A DNA stretch of 12,759 nucleotides from positions 1 to 12,759 of the forward strand of contig JANRKG010000011.1 in NCBI GenBank assembly GCA_033763635.1, written 5' to 3'. Both the position numbers and the translations under genes were made by a program. Below the pieces are notes generated by a model. It saw nothing but the letters and a program-made list of their open reading frames with translations. It searched no databases and was not told the DNA's origin. Origin of the DNA: JANRKG01 sp033763635. GTDB lineage: Bacteria; Cyanobacteriota; Cyanobacteriia; GCF-001939115. Positions 6,805 through 12,759 of the stretch are shown here, in pieces. Numbering within the stretch: position 1 is the first letter of the stretch; the number at the start of each line of letters is the position of its first letter.

Positions 6805-7581
6805 TTATGCACCGACCATTGACTGCTTCCGAAGCGCTTGATACCGGGAGGCTACCTGTACCGGATCAATCCAGGCCATTGCTTCTGAAAGGGGAAGCCG
6901 ACGGGAGCAGTTTTGGAACACATTGAATTGATAGACCTGTTGGTTGGTGAGGTCTACCCCTGTGAGCCAACCACTTCGAGGGTGGTAAGCTCCAGTATCA
7001 ATTCCCAGCCACCCCTGGCCCCGTGCTAATTCTCCCGGTGACACCCCCGGCAAGGTGAAGGTGATCGTGTGGCCTGTAATAATGAGCTTGTCAGGGAAAT
7101 AAGGCTCAGGAATGCTATGGAACTCCTCGCGAATCCAACATAACTCCTGAGAGGTTTGCTCTTGTAGGGGAATGCGAGGATGAACCCCTGCATGGACGAG
7201 CCAGACATCCCCCAGATCCAGAGAGAGCGGCAAGGTTCGCAACCAATCGACATGCTCCATCAGTTCAGCAATGTCATGGTAGCTATCGACAGTCGCTTGC
7301 CCTCCACTATAGAGCCAGCCCTGTAGATGGGAGACGGACAGTTGCCCCCCCTGAAAAGCATCCAACAGAAGTTGCTCGTGGTTGCCGAGCAAAGTGAGAT
7401 AAGAACTGTTTTTAACAAAATTCAAAACATCAGAGCTTTTGGGACCTCGATCGATTAAGTCTCCTAAGAAAAAGACCTGATCCTCTTGTCCAGGGGCGAT
7501 CGCCTCCAGTAATCCCATCAACCCATCATAGTGCCCATGAACGTCCCCAATGACGATGCGGCGGTTTTCTGTGCCGTTCAT
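6805..7581 (-). CDS. Calcineurin-like metallophosphoesterase / PPP-type Ser/Thr phosphatase
   Basis: This 258-residue enzyme has the complete dinuclear-metal motif set of the PPP phosphatase superfamily: GDVHGH (12-17), GDLIDRG (40-46), GNHE (66-69), VHAG (H130) and TGHT (H171). The ELCWIREEF segment, between the VHAG and TGHT histidines, and the small size fit bacterial PrpA/ApaH-like phosphatases, which dephosphorylate phosphoproteins or cleave diadenosine tetraphosphate. The substrate cannot be settled from sequence. The ATG at 7581 is chosen because GAGG lies 5 nt upstream and the beta-strand before GDVHGH follows directly. A TTG at 7608 would add nine residues without any such support. 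It stands alone between two large gaps, so it is probably transcribed by itself. The region after H171 (172-258) carries no recognised extra domain. Confidence 0.87.
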   Translation of the reverse strand: MNGTENRRIVIGDVHGHYDGLMGLLEAIAPGQEDQVFFLGDLIDRGPKSSDVLNFVKNSSYLTLLGNHEQLLLDAFQGGQLSVSHLQGWLYSGGQATVDSYHDIAELMEHVDWLRTLPLSLDLGDVWLVHAGVHPRIPLQEQTSQELCWIREEFHSIPEPYFPDKLIITGHTITFTLPGVSPGELARGQGWLGIDTGAYHPRSGWLTGVDLTNQQVYQFNVFQNCSRRLPLSEAMAWIDPVQVASRYQALRKQSMVGA

Positions 7582-7947
7582 TCCGACCTCGCGCACAAAC
7601 TCTAGCAAGACTGAAATGCTCAGTCTCTAAAACTGGTCATCATATCTTTCTTTACAGGGAGACTTGTGTTGAACGGTTCCGTCCTTCACAAACCTGCTCT
7701 TAGAATGCCCACCCCGAATTAATCCCTAACTTCTATGTAGCGATAGAAACAAACTAATCGCTAAATGTTTTTATGAAATGTTTGAATATCCCTGTTTGGA
7801 GCAATTCAATAATGATTGAACCCTTTATTAGCATTCTAATGTTTGGAATTGCAAATCTAAAGGTAAGCGCGTGAAGAGGTCATAAAGGAAGCGGGTTTCG
7901 AGGTAATGGAGGCATGAAGCAATAAAACCCCCTGATTGGGCCTTCTC
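7582..7947. other. Intergenic region (366 nt) with two inverted repeats
   Basis: No gene is seen. This AT-richer gap lies upstream of the phosphatase and downstream of the DUF1995 gene (both - strand), so it should hold the phosphatase promoter. It contains TAGCGAT/ATCGCTA (7738-7744 and 7757-7763, 12-nt loop) and TTCAAT/ATTGAA (7805-7810 and 7815-7820, 4-nt loop). Either could be an operator or part of a leader RNA, but neither is assigned. No reliable -35/-10 pair was identified. Confidence 0.4.
7738..7763 (-). promoter_or_regulatory. Inverted repeat upstream of the phosphatase, possible operator
   Basis: Perfect 7-bp arms TAGCGAT and ATCGCTA flank a 12-nt AT-rich spacer about 160 nt upstream of the phosphatase start. 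The arms contain the core of HIP1-like GCGAT, which is frequent in this genome, so the symmetry may be incidental. Confidence 0.25.
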
Positions 7948-8667
7948 CTAACGTCCTAAAGCTCTCAAAAATCGTTGAAGTCCTGTGAAAAAGTTCTCTC
8001 TAGAGGGGGATGGAGAAGGAGCATCAGGAGTGACTTCAGAAGAACCTAATAAGAGGCGATCGAGTTCTTCTCCACTGGGTCTTTGCGGCATCTCTGCCAC
8101 CTGCTGATACGATCCGTTTTCTTCCCGCCACACTTGCCAGAGACCGGGGTAACACCGAAAAAGGGCTGCTTGTTCCAGGGGTCTTAGATAATAACAAGAT
8201 TCGATGGTACTGAGAAACCGAGTTCGCAACTGCCGCCCTGCATAGCCAATACCCACCGTTGCCACATCTTCTAAACGAGGATTGAGCAGGACGACGGGCC
8301 GTTCCCCGACGGTTTCACAGAGTTTTTCCACCGCTGCCACTTCTACAGAACTGGGGGCTATGATCAGAAACAGGCGATCGTCTGGTTGCACCTCCGCCTT
8401 CAACTCCCCCAACCCCCGAATGACACAGGGCATTTCTCCCCAATCTCGACGGGCCAAGGCTCCCGCCCCTGCATCCGAGAACAGGACTTTCAGGTTAGGC
8501 CCCAGATTTTCAAAAATTGTGAGAAATTGACGGGCAACGGGCATGGGCTTTAGTTCGGGAAATGCCAACTCTACCTGAAGGCGGGTCAATCCTGCTGCGA
8601 GGGCTGCCTGGGTTGCTTCCTGGGCCTGGACGATCGCCTCTTCCAGGGTTGCGGGTAAGTTACTCAT
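7948..8667 (-). CDS. DUF1995 family protein (LPA3-like)
   Basis: This 239-residue protein matches the DUF1995 family of cyanobacteria and plastids. The N-terminal helix leads into LAFPELKPMPVARQFL (34-49). The most characteristic block follows from 129 to 205: NPRLEDVATVGIGYAGRQLR, then FLSTIESCYYLRPL, CYPGLWQVW and MPQRPSGEELDRLL. The family includes plant LPA3, implicated in photosystem II assembly; the cyanobacterial role is not established, so function is only suggested. No signal peptide or membrane helix is present, but the C-terminus (225-239, NFFTGLQRFLRALGR) is a basic amphipathic helix that could touch a membrane. GGAAG lies 7 nt before the ATG. It follows the cysteine desulfurase on the same strand after a 117-nt gap containing a hairpin, so co-transcription is uncertain. 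Confidence 0.85.
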   Translation of the reverse strand: MSNLPATLEEAIVQAQEATQAALAAGLTRLQVELAFPELKPMPVARQFLTIFENLGPNLKVLFSDAGAGALARRDWGEMPCVIRGLGELKAEVQPDDRLFLIIAPSSVEVAAVEKLCETVGERPVVLLNPRLEDVATVGIGYAGRQLRTRFLSTIESCYYLRPLEQAALFRCYPGLWQVWREENGSYQQVAEMPQRPSGEELDRLLLGSSEVTPDAPSPSPSRENFFTGLQRFLRALGR

Positions 8668-8704
8668 AAATGCTTCCGATTGATTCTGATGTCTCCTTTC
8701 ACTA

Positions 8705-8721
8705 CCCTATCAGGGATAGGG
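8705..8721 (-). promoter_or_regulatory. Compact 7-bp stem, 3-nt loop hairpin between cysteine desulfurase and DUF1995 genes
   Basis: CCCTATC, AGG, GATAGGG is a perfect inverted repeat located 38 nt upstream of the DUF1995 start and 64 nt beyond the cysteine desulfurase stop. It could be a terminator for the upstream gene, a processing or attenuation element, or an operator. No U-tract follows on the - strand; an AAGGAG that is not positioned for the start follows instead. Confidence 0.35.
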
Positions 8722-8784
8722 AATCGGATTGAGCGTCTAACAACGAAGGGTGAGAAGTGCAACTCCCTTCTGCCCTCTGCCTTC

Positions 8785-9951
8785 CTATACCTTAGACAAC
8801 ACTGGCTGGGGCACCAACCGAGGAAGGACTTGTTTTAAGACGATTGCAGTCCAATCAATGTCTGCTTCAGTCGTTTGACGGCCCAGGGTCAGGCGAATGG
8901 CTCCCTGAGCGACCCGATCGCAATATCCCATCGCGAGTAAAACAGGGCTGGCAACGGACTTCCCACTATGACAGGCAGACCCCGCACTGATGGCAATCCC
9001 TGCCAGGTTCATGTGACGGGCAATTGCTTTGCCACTCAGCACTCGTCCCTCCGTATGACGGGCACAAAAACTAACATGATGGGGCAAACGGTTCCATCGA
9101 TCGCCTGTCGGGACTAACTCAGGAACCTCCCTCAGTTGATCGAACAACCGATCGCGCAGTCGAATCAGTTCTGGCAACTGCTCTGCAAGTTCCTGGGCTG
9201 CCAATTCAGCCGCCAGCCCAAATCCGGCGATCGTCGGGACGGCTTGAGTCCCAGATCGTAGCCCCAATTCCTGCCCACCCCCGGCTAACAGCGGCACCAG
9301 TTCAATTCCAGGACGGACATACAGCGCTCCTGCTCCCTGTGGACCATACAGCTTGTGACTAGAGAGGGAGAGTAAATCAACCGGAAGAGACTGCACATCC
9401 AATGGCAACCGTCCTGCCACCTGTACCGCATCGGTATGAAAGAGGGCACCGTGGGCACGGGCGATCGCCCCCAACGTCTGAATGGGCTGAAGGGTTCCCA
9501 CCTCACTTTGCCCGTAGATGACGGAAACCAGAACCGTATCCGATCGCAGGGCTGCCTTAAGTTCCAGAGGATTCACCTGGCCCCGATGGTCTACGGGCAG
9601 ACGAGTCACCTGCCACCCTTGCTGTTCTAACAGCCGCACGGGTTCAGAAACAGCAGAATGCTCCACAGGGGAAATGATCAAATGTCTGGGCTGAAGATAT
9701 TGCCTTGCGACACCCAGGATCGCCAAATTATCCGCTTCCGTGCCTCCTGAGGTAAACACGATCGACTCTGGAAGGGCATGAATAAGGCTGGCGACCTGCA
9801 TTCGGGCTTGCTCCATCACGATCGCAGCCCGTTGTCCCCACTCATGGGTGCTAGAAGCATTGCCCCACGCTTCCGTCAGGACATGCTTCATTAACTCCAC
9901 AACCTCTGGCCGGGGAGGGGTGGTCGCACTGTGATCCAGGTAAATTTGCAT
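8785..9951 (-). CDS. Cysteine desulfurase, class I (IscS/NifS family)
   Basis: This 388-residue PLP enzyme converts cysteine to alanine and passes the sulfur on for Fe-S clusters and thiocofactors. It begins with the canonical MQIYLDHSATTPPRPEV. Key residues are SGGTEADN (68-75), EHSA with the stacking H98, FHTDAVQ (D174, Q177), the PLP lysine in SSHKLYGP (K200), and the mobile catalytic loop SAGSACHSGK with C327, the persulfide cysteine of class I enzymes. The usual NNEVGT block reads YGQSEVGT (146-153), a subfamily-like variation that leaves the Glu intact. Length matches the family. No clear Shine-Dalgarno precedes the ATG, but homology fixes the start. No iscU, sufB or nifU partner is next to it. 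It is cytosolic and likely one of several paralogues. Confidence 0.93.
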   Translation of the reverse strand: MQIYLDHSATTPPRPEVVELMKHVLTEAWGNASSTHEWGQRAAIVMEQARMQVASLIHALPESIVFTSGGTEADNLAILGVARQYLQPRHLIISPVEHSAVSEPVRLLEQQGWQVTRLPVDHRGQVNPLELKAALRSDTVLVSVIYGQSEVGTLQPIQTLGAIARAHGALFHTDAVQVAGRLPLDVQSLPVDLLSLSSHKLYGPQGAGALYVRPGIELVPLLAGGGQELGLRSGTQAVPTIAGFGLAAELAAQELAEQLPELIRLRDRLFDQLREVPELVPTGDRWNRLPHHVSFCARHTEGRVLSGKAIARHMNLAGIAISAGSACHSGKSVASPVLLAMGYCDRVAQGAIRLTLGRQTTEADIDWTAIVLKQVLPRLVPQPVLSKV

Positions 9952-9995
9952 GATCGGGATGACTCACTTTCTTCAGGATACACCTTGCTTAAGGG

Positions 9996-10041
9996 ATGGG
10001 GGATGGGGCATCGGTGATACCCTCTGCTTCCCATTCCCCAT
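9996..10041. repeat. G/C-rich heptamer-like repeats forming a 12-bp hairpin
   Basis: ATGGGGGATGGG (9996-10007) can pair with CCCATTCCCCAT (10030-10041) over 12 bp with one G-T wobble and a 22-nt loop. The GGGGGAT/GGGGAAT units resemble the short tandem repeats (CCCCATT type) scattered between genes in many cyanobacteria. It lies between the divergent cysteine desulfurase and phospholipase-D-like genes, 45 nt from the former's start, so it may affect either 5' region. Confidence 0.5.
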
Positions 10042-10153
10042 TTGCCATCGTTCAACTCAAATCCGCTGGATCTTGTACTGAATTCCGCTACGTAAAGGAA
10101 GAGAAGCATTGCTGAGACGCAATAGGGTAAGGGGTGATAATTTCCGTGAATGA

Positions 10154-11674
10154 ATGATGGGTAGGCTTCAACTAACTGGTTTTGCTGTCACTTGTTTGGG
10201 GCTGACATTGATATTAGGAGCTTGCCGGGAACCTCCCGCCCCTTCCCCCACGGTTCAACCTCCCGCCCGTCCCACTCCTCTCCCTCAGGATGCGATCGTT
10301 GAGGTGTTTTTTAATCAATCGGAAGCCTCAGAATACACGGACCCTTACCGACAGAAACAGCGGGCCGGGGATAACCTGGAACAAATCATTGTGAATGAGA
10401 TTCTCAGGGCGCGATCGAGTGTTGATGTGGCAGTGCAGGAATTTCGGTTGCCTCGAATTGCCGAAGCTCTGGTCGATCGTCGTCGGGCTGGTGTGCAGGT
10501 GCGGGTGATTCTGGAAAATACGTACAACCGTCCCTGGAGTGCGATTCCTGCCACTGAACGGGCCAAATTTGATCAACGACAGCAGGATCGCTACCAGGAA
10601 ATGGTGAAGTTAGCCGATCGCGATCGGGATGGCAGTCTGTCGCCCCAGGAAATACAAACGGGGGATTCTCTGGTCGTTCTAAAACGGGGACAGGTGCCCT
10701 GGATTGACGATACAGCGGACGGGTCCGCTGGCAGTAACTTGATGCATCATAAGTTTCTGGTGATCGATCGCCAGAGAGTGATTGCAACTTCTTCTAACTT
10801 CACCCTCAGTGATACTCATGGGGATTTCAAAAGTCCGACCAGCCGAGGGAATGCGAACAATCTCTTAAAAATGGACAGTCGGGAAGTTGCCGCTGCTTTT
10901 ACCCAGGAATTTGAAGTGATGTGGGGCGATGGGCCAGGGGGAAAACCCAATAGCCGCTTTGGTAGCAAGAAACCCTTTCGACCCGCCCAAACGTTCCAGT
11001 TTGGCACGACCCAAGTGACCGTTCAGTTCTCACCCACAACGAAGAAAATAGCCTGGGCAAACAGCACGAATGGACTCATTGCCCGCACCCTGGCAATGGC
11101 AACCCAGCGTGTTGACCTTGCCCTATTTGTGTTTTCGGATCAGCGACTCGTGGATTCTCTGGAACCCCTGGCGGTTCAAGGACTCCCCATTCGTGCTTTG
11201 ATCGACCCCCAATTTGCCTACCGTTCCTATAGCGAAGCCCTGGATATGCTGGGGGTGGCAGTGATGGCAAGTCGGAAAGGACAGGTGCGTTGTCAATTCG
11301 AGGTCGGCAATCGCCCCTGGCGGCAACCGATCGCCACTGTCGGCGTACCCCGTCTCCCAAGAGGTGATCTGCTGCACCACAAATTTGGAATGGTGGATGA
11401 CCATACGGTGATTACCGGATCTCACAACTGGACTGAGGCTGCGAATTTGGGGAATGACGAAACGGTACTGGTTATCCGTAGTGCGCTAGTCACTGCTCAC
11501 TTTCAACGGGAATTCGATCGCCTCTATCGCACAGCAATCACCGGATTACCCCCTGCCATTCAACGCAAAGCCCAGAAGCAACTGCGGCAGTGTGAGGAAG
11601 GGGTAGGGACGGCGGGGGATAAGGGACGATCGCAGACTTCAAAAGTGCAGAAGCAAAGAAAAGCAGAACTTTAA
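10154..11674 (+). CDS. Phospholipase D-like lipoprotein with an inserted EF-hand loop
   Basis: This 506-residue protein starts with a short basic end, a hydrophobic stretch and the lipobox LGAC (21-24), so it is predicted to be a lipoprotein anchored through C24, followed by a Pro-rich linker (27-45). Two phospholipase-D active-site motifs are present: HHKFLVID with H198, K200 and D205, followed by SSNFT (213-217), and HHKFGMVD with H408, K410 and D415, followed by SHNWT (423-427). Between the first strand region and HKD1 lies DRDRDGSLSPQE (155-166), a perfect 12-residue EF-hand loop with Asp at 1, 3 and 5, Gly at 6 and Glu at 12. The fold supports hydrolysis or transfer on phosphodiesters, either phospholipid or DNA; the substrate is unknown. 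ATG codons occur at 10154 and 10157; no good ribosome site decides between them. The C-terminal tail (470-506) is polar and basic. Confidence 0.87.
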   Translation: MMGRLQLTGFAVTCLGLTLILGACREPPAPSPTVQPPARPTPLPQDAIVEVFFNQSEASEYTDPYRQKQRAGDNLEQIIVNEILRARSSVDVAVQEFRLPRIAEALVDRRRAGVQVRVILENTYNRPWSAIPATERAKFDQRQQDRYQEMVKLADRDRDGSLSPQEIQTGDSLVVLKRGQVPWIDDTADGSAGSNLMHHKFLVIDRQRVIATSSNFTLSDTHGDFKSPTSRGNANNLLKMDSREVAAAFTQEFEVMWGDGPGGKPNSRFGSKKPFRPAQTFQFGTTQVTVQFSPTTKKIAWANSTNGLIARTLAMATQRVDLALFVFSDQRLVDSLEPLAVQGLPIRALIDPQFAYRSYSEALDMLGVAVMASRKGQVRCQFEVGNRPWRQPIATVGVPRLPRGDLLHHKFGMVDDHTVITGSHNWTEAANLGNDETVLVIRSALVTAHFQREFDRLYRTAITGLPPAIQRKAQKQLRQCEEGVGTAGDKGRSQTSKVQKQRKAEL

Positions 11675-11725
11675 CGGGGAATCAAAAAGGTTCCTCTAAA
11701 ATCAAGCCAGCATTGAGGGCAAGGC

Positions 11726-12115
11726 ATGATGGTTAAGGGATTGATTTTCCTGGCAGGTTTACTGGGGGCAATGGCTGTCGGGGCTGGAGCGTTTGGCTCC
11801 CATGCCTTGAAAGGCAAACTCACAGATCAGGCATTACAGATCTTTGAAGTAGGTGTGCGCTATCAGATGTACCACGTCCTGGCTCTCCTCCTGGTTGGGA
11901 TTTGGCTCACCCAGGCTCCCACTTCTTCACCGTTCCTCCTGGTCGCTGGATACTGCTTCCTGGCAGGGATTGCGATCTTTTCCGGGAGTCTCTATGCGCT
12001 GAGTCTGACGGGAATTAAGTGGTTAGGCACGATTACCCCTTTGGGCGGTTTTGCTTTTATGGCAGGTTGGGTTTGTGTGGCGATCGCAGCTCTCAAGCTA
12101 ACTGAAATTGGGTAG
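11726..12115 (+). CDS. DUF423 family small integral membrane protein
   Basis: This 129-residue protein matches DUF423 (E. coli YgdD-like). Diagnostic pieces are GAGAFGSHALK (19-29), VRYQMYHVLALL (44-55), FSGSLYALSLTG (84-95) and TITPLGGFAFMAGW (101-114). Four hydrophobic helices are expected near 5-24, 46-62, 70-92 and 98-124. The function of the family is unknown. GAGG (11715-11718) precedes the ATG; a second ATG three bases later is equally usable. It follows the phospholipase-D-like gene after 51 nt, a distance compatible with co-transcription. An imperfect 6-bp hairpin (GGGGAA/TTCCTC) in that gap is too weak to call a terminator. Confidence 0.9.
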   Translation: MMVKGLIFLAGLLGAMAVGAGAFGSHALKGKLTDQALQIFEVGVRYQMYHVLALLLVGIWLTQAPTSSPFLLVAGYCFLAGIAIFSGSLYALSLTGIKWLGTITPLGGFAFMAGWVCVAIAALKLTEIG

Positions 12116-12422
12116 GGGATGAGTAGGAGCGTGTAATTTTGTCGATCGCAACGGGTGCGTTAGGGCGCGAGGCATTTGTAGAATGGTTACGATGTAATAC
12201 AACTACTATCTAACAAGTTGTTATGCCGCAAGTTCTCGGTGGGGGCGTAGCCGGAAGGTAATTGGTGAGATGCGATCGCCCATCTTAATGCAGCTACTTG
12301 TCCAACCGTCTTTCTCAGTTTCAGATCCGGAACCTTGTCGATGAGTCAGAATTGAGATTAAGTGGGAATACTGAGCTTTAGTCCTCACTTGACCCAGGCT
12401 TCATGGTTCCGGGAGTTGCAGA
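12116..12422. other. Intergenic region (307 nt) upstream of the restriction-modification gene
   Basis: No gene is supported. It contains the perfect palindrome TAACAAGTTGTTA (12211-12223), a GGGGGCGTAGCCGG segment resembling short cyanobacterial intergenic repeats, a HIP1 octamer at 12272, and a 7-bp imperfect stem (12360-12366 with 12384-12390, one G-T pair) about 30 nt before the next start. It should carry the promoter of the restriction-modification gene, but none can be fixed by eye. Confidence 0.4.
12211..12223. promoter_or_regulatory. 13-bp palindrome TAACAAGTTGTTA, possible operator
   Basis: Perfect 6-bp arms flank one central G. An overlapping ACAACT/AGTTGT pair (12199-12204 and 12216-12221) offers an alternative fold. 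The position, about 200 nt before the restriction-modification start, is far for a simple repressor site. No binding protein can be named. Confidence 0.25.
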
Positions 12423-12759
12423 ATGTCCAGATTGCTGGTGACGCAGTACCAAGCAGAAGTTGAAAAAATCGTTCGCTATGGTGGTTCCAAGAAGGAAACC
12501 AGCATTCGTAATGCTTTTGAGCGGCTACTGAATGATTACTGCAAACCCCGCAACTATCTGCTGATTCCAGAGCTAGACTTTAAGACCAAGTTCAATACGA
12601 CGGTTTTTCCCGATGGCACGGTGAAGGATGCCATCCGCCTGGAGCATGGCTGGTGGGAGAGCAAAGACCAATACGACAAGCTTGATGTAGAAATCGAGAA
12701 AAAACTGGAAAAGGGCTACCCAGACGAAAACATTCTGTTTGAAGACTCCCAAACTGCGG
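12423..12759 (+). CDS. Type ISP-like restriction-modification enzyme, N-terminal fragment
   Basis: The gene runs off the window; 112 codons are visible. It starts MSRLLVTQYQAEVEKIVRYG and continues with KKETSIRNAFERLLNDYCKPR (the end of this helix is near 43), then LIPELDFKTK, PDGTVKDAIRLEHGWWESKD (63-82) and EIEKKLEKGYPDENILFEDS. This is the N-terminal nuclease region of large single-chain type ISP/IIG restriction-modification proteins (LlaBIII/LlaGI-like), which normally continue into helicase, adenine methyltransferase and target-recognition domains. D69 followed by E79-S80-K81 fits a PD-(D/E)XK nuclease core, with E50 as an additional candidate. GGGAG (12411-12415) lies 7 nt before the ATG. 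Completeness of the rest cannot be judged. A standalone nuclease or truncated pseudogene is possible. Confidence 0.8.
   Translation, partial: MSRLLVTQYQAEVEKIVRYGGSKKETSIRNAFERLLNDYCKPRNYLLIPELDFKTKFNTTVFPDGTVKDAIRLEHGWWESKDQYDKLDVEIEKKLEKGYPDENILFEDSQTA

Noticed and set aside
7582..7608. TTG start for the phosphatase adding nine residues
   Set aside because: No ribosome-binding site precedes it, while the ATG at 7581 has GAGG at proper spacing and leads straight into the catalytic fold.
7915..7947. Terminator just after the DUF1995 stop on the - strand (GGGGGTTTTATT)
   Set aside because: The T-run is present but only a 3-bp stem can form before it, too weak to call.
11675..11710. Terminator between the lipoprotein and DUF423 genes
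   Set aside because: GGGGAA/TTCCTC gives a 6-bp stem with a wobble and no U-tract, which is below what I would report.
12223..12261. Twelve-codon open frame MPQVLGGGVAGR
   Set aside because: It has no ribosome-binding site, overlaps a palindrome and a common repeat-like GGCGTAGCC segment, and has no recognisable product.

Overview
The window looks like a piece of cyanobacterial chromosome. The octamer GCGATCGC (HIP1), characteristic of many cyanobacterial genomes, occurs at least eight times (starts at 448, 1619, 2712, 3313, 7496, 9461, 12080 and 12272). Several gene families here are also typical of cyanobacteria: a DUF1995 protein, a long pentapeptide-repeat protein with the ELLxRYAxGERDF start, and G/C-rich heptamer-like repeats between genes. 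Genus and species cannot be read from the sequence.

Region 1 (1-5557, + strand) is the downstream part of what reads as a lasso-peptide (RiPP) biosynthetic operon. In order it holds the C-terminal end of an asparagine-synthase-like macrolactam cyclase, an HPr-kinase-like P-loop kinase, a PRMT-like SAM methyltransferase, a full-length ABC exporter and a Pfam NTP_transf_5-type nucleotidyltransferase. The last four genes are tightly packed: an 8-nt overlap, a 32-nt gap, then a 4-nt ATGA overlap. Cyclase, kinase, exporter and nucleotidyltransferase match the tailoring set known from paeninodin-type lasso clusters. The inferred path is: precursor cyclised, C-terminus phosphorylated, the phosphate possibly decorated by the nucleotidyltransferase, a methyl group possibly added, and the product exported. 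The precursor, its leader-binding protein and its leader peptidase are not in the window and would be expected upstream of base 1. The methyltransferase is the unusual part: it has a PRMT fold signature but lacks the residues that define arginine methyltransferases.

Region 2 (5558-9951, - strand) holds four accessory or housekeeping genes: a pentapeptide-repeat protein with about 50 uninterrupted repeats whose stop codon directly abuts the stop of the lasso operon, a calcineurin-like metallophosphatase, a DUF1995 protein and a class I cysteine desulfurase. The intergenic gaps carry small inverted and direct repeats with no assigned role.

Region 3 (10154-12759, + strand) holds a predicted lipoprotein with two phospholipase-D HKD motifs and a perfect EF-hand loop between its first strand region and HKD1, a four-helix DUF423 membrane protein, a 307-nt gap with a palindrome, and the first 112 codons of a type ISP-like single-chain restriction-modification enzyme that runs off the end of the window.
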